11,326 nucleotides of DNA from Prevotellaceae bacterium (GTDB taxonomy: Bacteria > Bacteroidota > Bacteroidia > Bacteroidales > Bacteroidaceae). Every line of letters begins with the position of its first letter. Position 1 is the first letter of the stretch. Of this stretch, positions 1-7,552 are shown piece by piece. The translations under genes and the position numbers were made by a program. Where the stretch lies: contig JAUNIK010000048.1 in assembly GCA_030523505.1 (NCBI GenBank), forward strand, positions 1 through 11,326, in the 5' to 3' direction. Under the pieces are notes generated by a model. The model ran no database searches, was not told the origin of the DNA, and saw only the letters and a list, made by a program, of their open reading frames with translations.

Positions 1-961
1 CTACGATGATCTCGGTGTGCAGGATTCCACACGGTATTACTACGCCATGAGTGCACTGTCGGACATGCGCTGCGGTGTTCTCGAGCATGCAGCCCTGCGA
101 TCGTTGGCAGTATTGTTGTTTGATGACGGTGACATCTCGCGCGCGTACACGTATATTAAACAATGTATGGACGATGCTGATAAATGTAATGCCCGACTGC
201 GAACGGTGGAGTTGGCAAAGGACATGCCGGAGATTCTCGACACCTACAACCACATGATAAGCAATCAGAAGCGCAGTCTTGTGGTGGCTATCATCTTCCT
301 CACGCTGTTGCTCATTGCCATCACATTGCTCCTGTATGCCACACATAGAGGTAAGCGCCGACTAGGAGTGGCCAACCAGCAGATTATGGAATACCAGACA
401 GTGCTCGAGAAGAACAAGGAGCAGTTGCAAGACGCCCTGGACGATGTCATCCAGCTCAACAAGAACCTGAAGGAAAGCGACCGCATCAAGGGAGCATACG
501 TCACACAATATATGAAACAATGTTCGGAGAGTATTGCGAAAGCCGAGAATTTCCGACACATGCTGTTGAAGACTGCTTTCAACTCCAACTTCGCAAAACT
601 TGTGGAGGTTATCAAGGACACAAAGATCATTGAGGAAGAGTTGAGCGATTTCTACAAGACCTTCGATGAGACGTTCCTCAACCTGTTCCCGACGTTCATC
701 AGGGATGTGAACAATCTGTTGGCACCCGACAAGCAGGTGGCAATAACAAAACCGGGACAGTTGACTACCGAACTGCGAATCTGTGCATTGATACGCCTTG
801 GAGTAACCGACAATGAGGAGATATCATCATTCCTGCGTCATTCCGTGAAGACGGTGTATAACTACCGTTCGAAATTCAGGAACCGCTCGCTGGGCGATCC
901 CGCCGAATTCGAGGATAAACTCAAGCGAATCGGCCAAATCAGCGAGGATTACGCATCATAA
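1..961 (+). CDS. DUF6377-type membrane HTH transcriptional regulator, 5' truncated by the window
   Basis: The reading frame is open from base 2 to the TAA at 959-961 and has no start of its own, so the gene begins upstream. A GTG at 17 is in frame but lies inside what looks like a TPR-type helical repeat region, so I do not take it as the start. Numbering residues from that GTG, there are tetratricopeptide-like helices to about residue 80, one membrane segment at about 87-109, a coiled coil at about 117-155, and a C-terminal LuxR-like helix-turn-helix at about 249-290 containing TELRICALIRLG and SVKTVYNYRSKFRNRS. This architecture is typical of the Bacteroidetes DUF6377 family, which usually sits beside polysaccharide utilisation genes. 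It probably senses a glycan or envelope signal and controls the two glycosidase genes downstream on the same strand. The family call is strong; the ligand is unknown and the target is inferred from position. Confidence 0.85.
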   Translation, partial: YDDLGVQDSTRYYYAMSALSDMRCGVLEHAALRSLAVLLFDDGDISRAYTYIKQCMDDADKCNARLRTVELAKDMPEILDTYNHMISNQKRSLVVAIIFLTLLLIAITLLLYATHRGKRRLGVANQQIMEYQTVLEKNKEQLQDALDDVIQLNKNLKESDRIKGAYVTQYMKQCSESIAKAENFRHMLLKTAFNSNFAKLVEVIKDTKIIEEELSDFYKTFDETFLNLFPTFIRDVNNLLAPDKQVAITKPGQLTTELRICALIRLGVTDNEEISSFLRHSVKTVYNYRSKFRNRSLGDPAEFEDKLKRIGQISEDYAS

Positions 962-1056
962 GCATTTCCCGTTATCAGTACTTGCAATCTACCTAAGTGA
1001 CTAAAAATCAGTGGATAAGGGTGCTTGGATAGTTCCCATAATTGTCAATGGCAGTG

Positions 1057-1084
1057 GTTGTATGTGATAAAAGTAGTATATTTG
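1057..1084 (+). promoter_or_regulatory. Candidate Bacteroidetes-type promoter for the glycosidase operon
   Basis: TATATTTG at 1077-1084 matches the Bacteroidetes -7 element TAnnTTTG exactly. A GTTG at 1057-1060 could be the -33 element, but the 16-base spacing is shorter than the usual 19-21, so that half is weak. Transcription would start near 1090, giving a leader of about 25 bases before the ATG at 1114. The gap 962-1113 has no other recognisable site; it is where the upstream regulator would be expected to bind. Confidence 0.5.
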
Positions 1085-1113
1085 CAGAAGAAACCAAAAA
1101 ATGTATTAGTTAT

Positions 1114-3474
1114 ATGATTCGATTTAAGATTAGAAATTACCTACTGTGCTCATTCCTGCTCATGGCGTCGCAGGGATTCTCGCAGACCATCTACAAAACC
1201 GCCGACTACGAGTGGCGTGGCAACCAGTTCATTCAGGGAAAGATGAAGGCAAAGGCAAACAGTGCCACCGACATCACCAGCAACTACACCAGCGAGTGGA
1301 CATCGAATGCTCCTAACTTCATGCCTGATATGCCTACGGGCGTTGATCCGGAGCACTGGCAGCTGAAGCGCGACATCTCGCATCTGCCACAGTACACCTC
1401 GAGCTTCACCATCGACAATGCTCTCTTCAACATGTCGCTGGAGGAGAGCGAGAAGGCCATCGAACCAGATTCAACCTATAGAACAGGCGTATATTGGGGA
1501 GGCGTGTGGATCCGCGATGTGTCGTATTCCATTCTCCATTCCCTGGCTCAACTCTGTCCTGAGGTGTGCCGCAAGTCATTGCTTGCAAAGGTAAATGCCA
1601 ACAACCGTATCATCCAGGATACAGGAACCGGCGGTGCATGGCCATGCTCAACCGACCGTGTCACATGGATTCCTGCAGCATGGGAAGTATATCTCACTAC
1701 AGGTGATAAGGAATGGCTCGACCGTATCTTCCCTGTCATCAAGAACACCATCGAGGACGACCGCCTTGTGGCTTATGACCCTGTGACACAGCTTATGCAC
1801 GGCGAGACATCATGGCTCGACTGGCGCGAGCAGGAATACCCTACATGGGCTCAGCCGGTGGATATCTACAACAGTGAGGCAATGGCAACGACAGCCGTTC
1901 ACTACCGTTCCACACGAATCCTTGCAGAGATATGCCGTCTGGAAGGACAGATGGAATGGGCAAAGAAGTACGACCGCTGGGCTGACGAGCTCAAGGAAGG
2001 TATGAACAAGAACCTCTGGATGGCCGACAAGAACCTCTACGCCATCTATCTCTATGGTCGCAACCACCTTGTGCAGCACCCACAGATGGAAATCCTCGGT
2101 GAGGCGTTCGCCATCCTCTGGGATATCGCCGATGAAAACCGTCAGAAACTTATCAGTCAGGCAATGGTGAGCGAGCCATTCGGTACACCAGACTTCTATC
2201 CAAACCTCCGCGACCAGTACCCATATCACAACGATGCCATGTGGCCATTCACTCAGGGCTATTGGATGAAGGCACAGGCAAAGGCAGGCAACGAAGAGGG
2301 TGTGCTTCATGCCATCTCTTCTATCTATCGTTTGGCAGCAATGACCCTTACCAACCTCGAGAATATGGTTATCTACGACGGTAATGATAAAGGTCTGCCT
2401 ATCAACTCACCACGACAGTTGTGGGGTGTGGCGGCCGACATCGCCATCGTGCCAAACATCTATTTTGGTGTGAACTATGAACTCGATGGAATTCACTTCC
2501 GTCCATTCGTGCCAAGGGCATTGAAGGCAAACCGCCAGTTGACTAACTTCAAATACCGTGATGCTGTGCTGAGTATGTCGATTACTGGTTTCGGCAACGA
2601 ACTGAAATCGTTTAAGATAGACGGAGTAGAGTCGGCACCATTCGTGGCAGCAGACTTGAAGGGCGAGCACACTATCGAGATGGTGCTTGCCAACCGCCAG
2701 CCAGCTCCGATGAAGATGACAATGAAGGAGAACGCCTACCAGCCTCTCACTCCGAAGACTGCCATCGAAGCAGGAAAACTCACCTGGCAGGCAGAGGAAG
2801 GAGTCGAGGAGTATGTAATCCTTTGCGATGGCAAGGACCTTGCAAAGGTTTCTGGTCAGGGCACCCTCTCTTATGACCTCACCAAGGCCGGCGAATATGC
2901 TGTTGTTGGTGTCAGTGCCGATGGCTATCGCGGATACATGAGCGAACCTATTACATATAACGCTCCGGTAAAGACCTATGAGGTGGAGCAGTATGCATTG
3001 CCATTCAACCCTCTTCGCAAGGCAGTGAAGGAGAGTGTTGGTGGTGGTAGTGGTGCTGTTGGTGCGGCTATGGCTCGCGGTGAGGTACCAACCCTTGAGG
3101 GCGTGGATATCAGTGGTGCCAACGGCAATGTGGCAATGATAACCCGCAACGAGAATATCCTTATCACTATTCCAGTGGAGGTAGAGGCTGATGGCGTTTA
3201 CGCTATCGACTGGCGCTATGCCAACGGAAACGGTCCTATCAACACCGACAACAAGTGTGCCACCCGTATGCTTTCTGTAGATGGTAAGCAGATTGGTGTG
3301 AGTGTGTTTGCACATCGTGAGGTATGGAACAACTGGGGATGGACCAACGCCTGTGTGTCCCGTCTGTCAAAGGGACACCATGTCGTTACCCTTGAGTTCA
3401 ACGACCATGTTGAGAATATGAATATCGTTGTGAACCAGGCTCTGCTTGATCAGTTGAGAATAACCCGCCTCTAA
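1114..3474 (+). CDS. Secreted six-hairpin glycosidase with C-terminal carbohydrate-binding-like module
   Basis: I start this 786-residue protein at the ATG at 1114. The frame stays open upstream to a TTG at 1042, but that would place the promoter-like TATATTTG inside the gene and push the signal peptide 24 residues in. From 1114 the protein opens with a clean signal peptide (MIRFKIRN, then a hydrophobic core, cleavage near SQGFSQ at about residue 24). Residues about 105-475 look like an (alpha/alpha)6 barrel of the six-hairpin glycosidase type: WIRD at 132-135, GETSWLDWRE at 230-239, and PRQLWGVAAD in a late helix. Candidate acids include Asp135, Glu231 and Glu416, none proven. A small Fn3-like beta domain (about 552-615) and a CBM6/CBM35-like beta sandwich (about 620-786) follow. 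I cannot assign a GH family (GH15-, GH63- and GH65-like folds share this shape). With GH66 11 bases downstream, a role in alpha-glucan or isomalto-oligosaccharide breakdown is inferred. Confidence 0.75.
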   Translation: MIRFKIRNYLLCSFLLMASQGFSQTIYKTADYEWRGNQFIQGKMKAKANSATDITSNYTSEWTSNAPNFMPDMPTGVDPEHWQLKRDISHLPQYTSSFTIDNALFNMSLEESEKAIEPDSTYRTGVYWGGVWIRDVSYSILHSLAQLCPEVCRKSLLAKVNANNRIIQDTGTGGAWPCSTDRVTWIPAAWEVYLTTGDKEWLDRIFPVIKNTIEDDRLVAYDPVTQLMHGETSWLDWREQEYPTWAQPVDIYNSEAMATTAVHYRSTRILAEICRLEGQMEWAKKYDRWADELKEGMNKNLWMADKNLYAIYLYGRNHLVQHPQMEILGEAFAILWDIADENRQKLISQAMVSEPFGTPDFYPNLRDQYPYHNDAMWPFTQGYWMKAQAKAGNEEGVLHAISSIYRLAAMTLTNLENMVIYDGNDKGLPINSPRQLWGVAADIAIVPNIYFGVNYELDGIHFRPFVPRALKANRQLTNFKYRDAVLSMSITGFGNELKSFKIDGVESAPFVAADLKGEHTIEMVLANRQPAPMKMTMKENAYQPLTPKTAIEAGKLTWQAEEGVEEYVILCDGKDLAKVSGQGTLSYDLTKAGEYAVVGVSADGYRGYMSEPITYNAPVKTYEVEQYALPFNPLRKAVKESVGGGSGAVGAAMARGEVPTLEGVDISGANGNVAMITRNENILITIPVEVEADGVYAIDWRYANGNGPINTDNKCATRMLSVDGKQIGVSVFAHREVWNNWGWTNACVSRLSKGHHVVTLEFNDHVENMNIVVNQALLDQLRITRL

Positions 3475-3485
3475 AAAGAAAAACT

Positions 3486-5285
3486 ATGCGAACAATGAAC
3501 ATATTTTTAAATATAGCAACAGCGATGTTGCTGATGTCGTGCGGTGGGACAGAGGATATCCCAACTGGTGGCGGCTCTGATAAGCCCGACACTCCTGTGG
3601 TGCCGGTGACACCTACCGTCGAGGAGGTGACTTCCGATATCTCACTATTGCTCTCAACAGACAAGTGCGCATATATGCCGGGTGAGGAAGTGAAATTCAG
3701 CGTCAAGGGGGCTGTACCTTCTGATGCCCGTGTGCGCTATCGTCAGGGATTTGATATCGTTGCAGATGCGGCGTTGTCTGACCGCTCGTGGACATGGAAG
3801 ACTCCAACAAAGGATTTCACTGGTTATATGGCTGAAATATACCAGAATGTTGGCGAGAAGAAAGTAAAAGTCCTTGGCACTATCGCGGTTGATGTGTCGT
3901 CAGACTGGACGATGTTCCCTCGCTATGGTTTCGTGGCAACATTCTCGTCGGACAAGACCGATGCTGTTGTGGAGAGCGAGATGGAATGGCTGAACCGTTG
4001 CCATATCAACGGTGTGCAGTTTCAGGACTGGCATTTGTCGCATCATTGGCCTTGCCCTATCGACAAGGATGGTAACCTGATGGCGGAGTTCAAGGATATT
4101 GCAAACCGCACGAACTGCACCTCAGTGATAAAGCGTTACATCGATGTGCAGCACTCGCTGGGCATGAAGAGTATTTTCTATAATCTCGCTTTCGGTGTAC
4201 TGAAAGATGCCTATGATGACGGAGTGAAGGAAGAATGGAATCTCTATAAGCAGCCAAACCGCAACGAGCGCGACAAGCACGGCTTGCCTGATTCATGGAA
4301 GAGCGATATCTACCTTGTTAATCCGGCAAACGCTGAGTGGCAGCAGTATATCGGCGATCGCAACGAGGAGGTTTACCAGAACTTCGACTTCGATGGCTAT
4401 CAGATTGACCAGTTAGGATATCGTGGCACCCTCTACGACTATGACGGCAATCAAGTCGTACTGCCTCAGGGCTATACTTCGTTCATCAACGCAATGAAGG
4501 AGCGCCATCCTGACAAGCGCCTTATCATGAATGCCGTGAGCAGTTACGGCACAAAGGAAATTGCTTCGACAGGTAAGGTTGACTTCTGTTACAACGAGGT
4601 ATGGGACAGTGAGAAACGATATGTCGATCTCTATAATATAATCCGCGAGAACGACCGCAATTCCGATAATTCGTTCAAGACTGTTTTCGCTGCTTATATG
4701 GATTATAACCGTGACCGATGTGATTTCAATATTCCGGGAATCCTGCTCACTGACGCTGTTATGATGTCTTTGGGCGGTCAGCATCTTGAATTAGGCGATC
4801 ATATGCTCTGCCGTGAATATTTCCCTTATACGGGAGTGAGGATGAGTGGCGACTTGAAAACTGCTATCGAGCACTACTATGATTTCCAGGTAGCATTCCA
4901 GAATCTGCTCCGTGGAGGCGGCAAGGAAGTCAGCATGAAGGTGAGCAGTTCTCAGGCAGTCATCAACCAGTGGCCTCCTGTGGCTCATAGCGTTTCTTCG
5001 TTTGCCCGTGAGTATGGCAATATGAATGTAGTTCATCTTATCAACTTCACCAATTCAAACGCAGAGTCATGGCGTGACGCAGATGGAAAGGAACAGACTC
5101 CTATTGTCCGTTCAAAGTTGCCTATCACCATTGAGAGTGCAAAGAAAGTAAAGCGTGTGTGGTGTGCTTCACCTGATGAACATGCCGGCAGTGTTCAGGA
5201 ACTTGTGTTTACTCAGGATGGCTCATCCGTTGCTTTCACACTTCCGACACTCAAATATTGGACAATGATAGTATTGGAATATTAA
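3486..5285 (+). CDS. GH66 endodextranase, surface lipoprotein
   Basis: This 599-residue protein has a lipoprotein signal with lipobox LLMSC and Cys19, followed by GGTED. The acidic pair soon after the cysteine resembles the Bacteroidetes lipoprotein export signal, so it is probably displayed on the outer surface. A Ser/Pro/Thr/Val-rich linker leads to an Ig-like domain (about 50-140), then a TIM barrel (about 145-470) and a C-terminal beta domain. The barrel matches glycoside hydrolase family 66: FDFDGYQIDQLG carries the probable nucleophile Asp308 and YNEVWD the probable acid/base Glu371, corresponding to Asp385 and Glu453 of Streptococcus mutans dextranase. GH66 enzymes cleave internal alpha-1,6 links of dextran; some also make cyclic isomalto-oligosaccharides, but those usually carry a CBM35 insertion that I do not see here. 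The start ATG at 3486 lies 11 bases after the preceding gene, so the two are almost certainly co-transcribed. An alternative ATG at 3495 would shorten the signal peptide n-region. Confidence 0.93.
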   Translation: MRTMNIFLNIATAMLLMSCGGTEDIPTGGGSDKPDTPVVPVTPTVEEVTSDISLLLSTDKCAYMPGEEVKFSVKGAVPSDARVRYRQGFDIVADAALSDRSWTWKTPTKDFTGYMAEIYQNVGEKKVKVLGTIAVDVSSDWTMFPRYGFVATFSSDKTDAVVESEMEWLNRCHINGVQFQDWHLSHHWPCPIDKDGNLMAEFKDIANRTNCTSVIKRYIDVQHSLGMKSIFYNLAFGVLKDAYDDGVKEEWNLYKQPNRNERDKHGLPDSWKSDIYLVNPANAEWQQYIGDRNEEVYQNFDFDGYQIDQLGYRGTLYDYDGNQVVLPQGYTSFINAMKERHPDKRLIMNAVSSYGTKEIASTGKVDFCYNEVWDSEKRYVDLYNIIRENDRNSDNSFKTVFAAYMDYNRDRCDFNIPGILLTDAVMMSLGGQHLELGDHMLCREYFPYTGVRMSGDLKTAIEHYYDFQVAFQNLLRGGGKEVSMKVSSSQAVINQWPPVAHSVSSFAREYGNMNVVHLINFTNSNAESWRDADGKEQTPIVRSKLPITIESAKKVKRVWCASPDEHAGSVQELVFTQDGSSVAFTLPTLKYWTMIVLEY

Positions 5286-5305
5286 AAATGGAATATATAA
5301 AAAAT

Positions 5306-5339
5306 GGGACTCTCCAAATGAGGAGGGTCCCTTTTTTTT
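5306..5339. terminator. Bidirectional rho-independent terminator between convergent operons
   Basis: The arms GGGACTCTCC (5306-5315) and GGAGGGTCCC (5322-5331) form a 10-pair stem with one G-T wobble and a six-base loop. Eight Ts follow on the + strand (5332-5339). An A6 tract just before the stem (5299-5304) gives a T run on the - strand. It therefore can stop both the dextranase transcript and the permease transcript, whose stop codon is at 5362. Confidence 0.93.
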
Positions 5340-5361
5340 ATAGGTTGGTTCTGTATTTTTT

Positions 5362-7131
5362 TTATAGTGGATAGACAATAGTAGTGATGAAGATATTGGC
5401 GATGAGGAGGATGATGTTCATCGGCAGACCAATGCGGATGTAGTCGATGAAACGATAACCGCCCGGACCATATACAAATGTGTTTGTCTCGGAACCCATA
5501 GGTGTGGCGAAGGTGCTGCTCACACTTATCATTATAGCTACGCAGAAGGTTACCGGGTTGACGCCCAAAGAATTGGCAATGGTGATGCCGATAGGGGCGA
5601 AGATAGCGGCAGCCGAGGCGCTGGAGGTAAATTCCGTGATGAACGTAGCCGCAGTGCAGATAATAACCAGTGAGATGAGCGGACTGGTGTTGGCCATGAG
5701 GGTGATTCCGTCTGACACGGCTTGCGACACGCCTGTATGGGTGATTGCCTTACCAATACATACGGAACCGGCAAAGACCATGAGAAGTTTCCAGTTGATG
5801 GCATTCTGCAGTTGCTCGATAGAGAGACAACGGATCACGAGCATTGCAACAGTCGCTAGCAGACAACTGTTGAGGAGTGGCATGACGCCGGTCACCGCCA
5901 GCAGTACCATTGCTGCGAGAATGATGGTAGCACCGAGTGTCTTGCCTGGATCCTGAGGGAGTGCCACAGAGTCAAAGAAGTTGAGCTCGCCGCTGAATTT
6001 TTCAGGCAACAGTTTGGTACCTTCCAACAGCAGTGTGTCACCGGGACGAAGCACGATGTCACGTGGTATCTCCTTGATGCGCTCACCTCCACGGGCAACA
6101 GCAACAAGTACAACTCCGTGGCGATCCTCGAAGGAGATATCACGCATGCACTTTCCTATCAGAGGACTGGCAAAGTCGATGGTCGCCATCTGCAACTTAC
6201 GCTTCCTTTCCTTCACATCCTTGGTGTTGAACACAATGTGATTTGCGTTGACAAGTCCATGGGTGTTGCGAAGTTGGAGGATGCTGTTTATGTCGCCGGA
6301 ATATACCAGATGGTCGTTACCAAGCAGGAACTCATCGTTTGGCACAGGAGAGATGATCTCGCTGTCGAAACGCACGATCTCCACCAGACTACCACCATCG
6401 ACATTCTGCAGTTTTGCATCTTCTACGGTCTCTCCGATATGCTCGTTGTCGGCAGGAATGACAAGTTCCACGGTGTAGTCGGCACTACTCTCGAAAGTCT
6501 CTTCAGGACATTTTCTTACAGGGAGCAGTCGTTGCAAGGCGATGATTATTGCCATGCCCACAACGAGGCAGAATAGTCCCGGTAGGGTAGTGGAGGTGAA
6601 ACCGAGCGACTGACCTGTTTCGGAATTGTAGATATCGGCAACGACGAGGTTCGGGGTGGTACCGATAAGGGTGCACACGCCGCCGAGTGTTGTGGCGTAA
6701 CTCAATGGCAACAGCAGTTTCGATGGCATGAAACCACGGCGGCGTGCCCACATCTTGACTGTGCCGAGCATGAGGGCCATTACTGGCGCAGAACTGATGA
6801 ACGCACTCATGATGGATGCCGGCATCATAATCTGCAACAAGGCTTTGCTCAGGTCTTTAGGACGTCCTAACAGATGGGATGTCATCCAGTGGACAAGGCC
6901 CGAATGGACAAGGGCTGTTGCAAGGACGAACAGTGCTCCAACGAGAACCACCGATGTGGAACTGAAACACGACAAAGCCATCTCGGTAGGCAGTGCACCC
7001 ACGAGAAGCAGAAAGACAATAATGCCAAGGCCGATGATGTCGCCCGGAAGTCGGGTTTTAATCATCAGCACCGCTTTGGTTATGATAACAGCAACTGTTA
7101 ACCAACCGAAAAATGACAAGCCCCAAAGCAT
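5362..7131 (-). CDS. SLC13/DASS-family permease with two TrkA-C (RCK_C) domains
   Basis: This 589-residue inner-membrane transporter has an N-terminal membrane half (about 1-205), a soluble middle (about 215-390) and a C-terminal membrane half (about 398-589). The soluble part contains two TrkA-C-like domains; the second includes DIVLRPGDTLLLEGT. The membrane halves carry ion-transporter-superfamily hairpin motifs: ISSAPVMALML near 112-122, ATTLGGVCTLIGTTPN at 146-161, TEFTSSASAAAIFAPI at 499-514 and ATPMGSETNTFVYGPGGYRF near 542-561. Length and order are normal for TrkA-C-bearing members of this family, which move anions such as di- and tricarboxylates or sulfate with sodium. The substrate cannot be read from sequence. 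The serine-rich SSAP and TSSAS loops replace the usual Asn-containing ones. It is last in the - strand gene run, 71 bases after the STAS gene, with no separate promoter that I can see, so it may be read through from upstream. Confidence 0.9.
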   Translation of the reverse strand: MLWGLSFFGWLTVAVIITKAVLMIKTRLPGDIIGLGIIVFLLLVGALPTEMALSCFSSTSVVLVGALFVLATALVHSGLVHWMTSHLLGRPKDLSKALLQIMMPASIMSAFISSAPVMALMLGTVKMWARRRGFMPSKLLLPLSYATTLGGVCTLIGTTPNLVVADIYNSETGQSLGFTSTTLPGLFCLVVGMAIIIALQRLLPVRKCPEETFESSADYTVELVIPADNEHIGETVEDAKLQNVDGGSLVEIVRFDSEIISPVPNDEFLLGNDHLVYSGDINSILQLRNTHGLVNANHIVFNTKDVKERKRKLQMATIDFASPLIGKCMRDISFEDRHGVVLVAVARGGERIKEIPRDIVLRPGDTLLLEGTKLLPEKFSGELNFFDSVALPQDPGKTLGATIILAAMVLLAVTGVMPLLNSCLLATVAMLVIRCLSIEQLQNAINWKLLMVFAGSVCIGKAITHTGVSQAVSDGITLMANTSPLISLVIICTAATFITEFTSSASAAAIFAPIGITIANSLGVNPVTFCVAIMISVSSTFATPMGSETNTFVYGPGGYRFIDYIRIGLPMNIILLIANIFITTIVYPL

Positions 7132-7141
7132 CTATACATTA

Positions 7142-7165
7142 ATGATTTAATGATTTAGTGATTTA
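7142..7165. repeat. Three tandem octamers (ATGATTTA)
   Basis: ATGATTTA occurs at 7142-7149 and 7150-7157, followed by the one-base variant GTGATTTA at 7158-7165. They sit directly upstream of the permease start codon (7131). The last units also form the left arm of the hairpin at 7150-7196. Confidence 0.9.
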
Positions 7166-7196
7166 CGAGGACTAAGACGTAACATCACTAAATCAT
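7150..7196. repeat. Long intergenic hairpin between STAS and permease genes
   Basis: ATGATTTAGTGAT (7150-7162) pairs perfectly with ATCACTAAATCAT (7184-7196). TTACG (7163-7167) pairs with CGTAA (7178-7182), leaving one bulged C at 7183 and a 10-base loop at 7168-7177. The total is 18 pairs. It is AT-rich and has no T run next to it on the - strand, so it is not a standard terminator. It could be an mRNA processing or stabilising element, an attenuating structure, or a dispersed palindromic repeat. Confidence 0.85.
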
Positions 7197-7202
7197 CAAT
7201 AT

Positions 7203-7505
7203 TTAGCAGAACTCAAAAAGTGAATAGAAACCAGTGATGGTGAACACCTGCTTGATGTCGGCATTCACATTCTTGATGATGACCTTTCCCCCTTTGGCGA
7301 TTGTCTGCTTGCGAAGTGAGAGGAACAAACGGAGACCGCTTGACGAGATGAATTCCAAACCAGTGCAGTCGAGAGTGATGGTCTTGTCGGCATTGTCCAT
7401 GAGTGGTTCTATGTCGCGAGCGAACTGAGCTGCGGCAGCTGTGTCGAGTCGTCCTACGAGGGTTGCTAATACTTCTGTACCTTCAATCTTTACATCTAAT
7501 TCCAT
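7203..7505 (-). CDS. STAS-domain anti-sigma factor antagonist (SpoIIAA/RsbV-like)
   Basis: This 100-residue protein is a single STAS domain of the usual length for free-standing anti-anti-sigma factors. The signature DCTGLEFISSSGLRLFLSL spans about 46-64. Ser55 in ISSSGL aligns with the serine of SpoIIAA (Ser58) that is phosphorylated by its cognate kinase. In known partner switches the unphosphorylated STAS protein binds the kinase and releases its other partner; a SpoIIE-type phosphatase regenerates that form. Both enzymes are encoded immediately upstream on the same strand, which supports this role. The start is the ATG at 7505, 41 bases after the kinase stop, and the gap is filled by a short tandem repeat. 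STAS domains are also found fused to SulP anion transporters, but this one is free and the neighbouring permease is of the SLC13 type. Confidence 0.92.
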   Translation of the reverse strand: MELDVKIEGTEVLATLVGRLDTAAAAQFARDIEPLMDNADKTITLDCTGLEFISSSGLRLFLSLRKQTIAKGGKVIIKNVNADIKQVFTITGFYSLFEFC

Positions 7506-7515
7506 AATATCAATT

Positions 7516-7537
7516 ACAATTTGACAATTTACAATTT
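7516..7537. repeat. Short tandem repeat (ACAATTT units) before the STAS gene
   Basis: ACAATTTG (7516-7523), ACAATTT (7524-7530) and ACAATTT (7531-7537) follow one another, with a degenerate copy CAATTAC just before. On the coding (-) strand this is AAATTGT repeated in the leader of the STAS gene, ending about 10 bases before its ATG. Confidence 0.88.
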
Positions 7538-7539
7538 AC

Positions 7540-7552
7540 GCGTAGCTTACGC
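7540..7552. repeat. Small GCGTA/TACGC hairpin over the kinase stop codon
   Basis: GCGTA (7540-7544) and TACGC (7548-7552) form a five-pair stem with a three-base loop. The kinase stop codon (7547-7549) lies within it. There is no T tract downstream on the - strand, so I do not call it a terminator. Confidence 0.55.

Noticed and set aside
1810..2310. 166-codon open frame on the - strand
   Set aside because: Antisense to the glycosidase gene, with no family motif and no promoter or leader.
2407..3315. 302-codon open frame on the - strand
   Set aside because: It lies wholly inside the six-hairpin glycosidase gene, has no recognisable domain and an odd composition rich in His, Cys and Leu. It is a by-product of codon use on the other strand.
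6118..6576. 152-codon + strand frame
   Set aside because: Antisense to the TrkA-C region of the permease; no motif and no leader.
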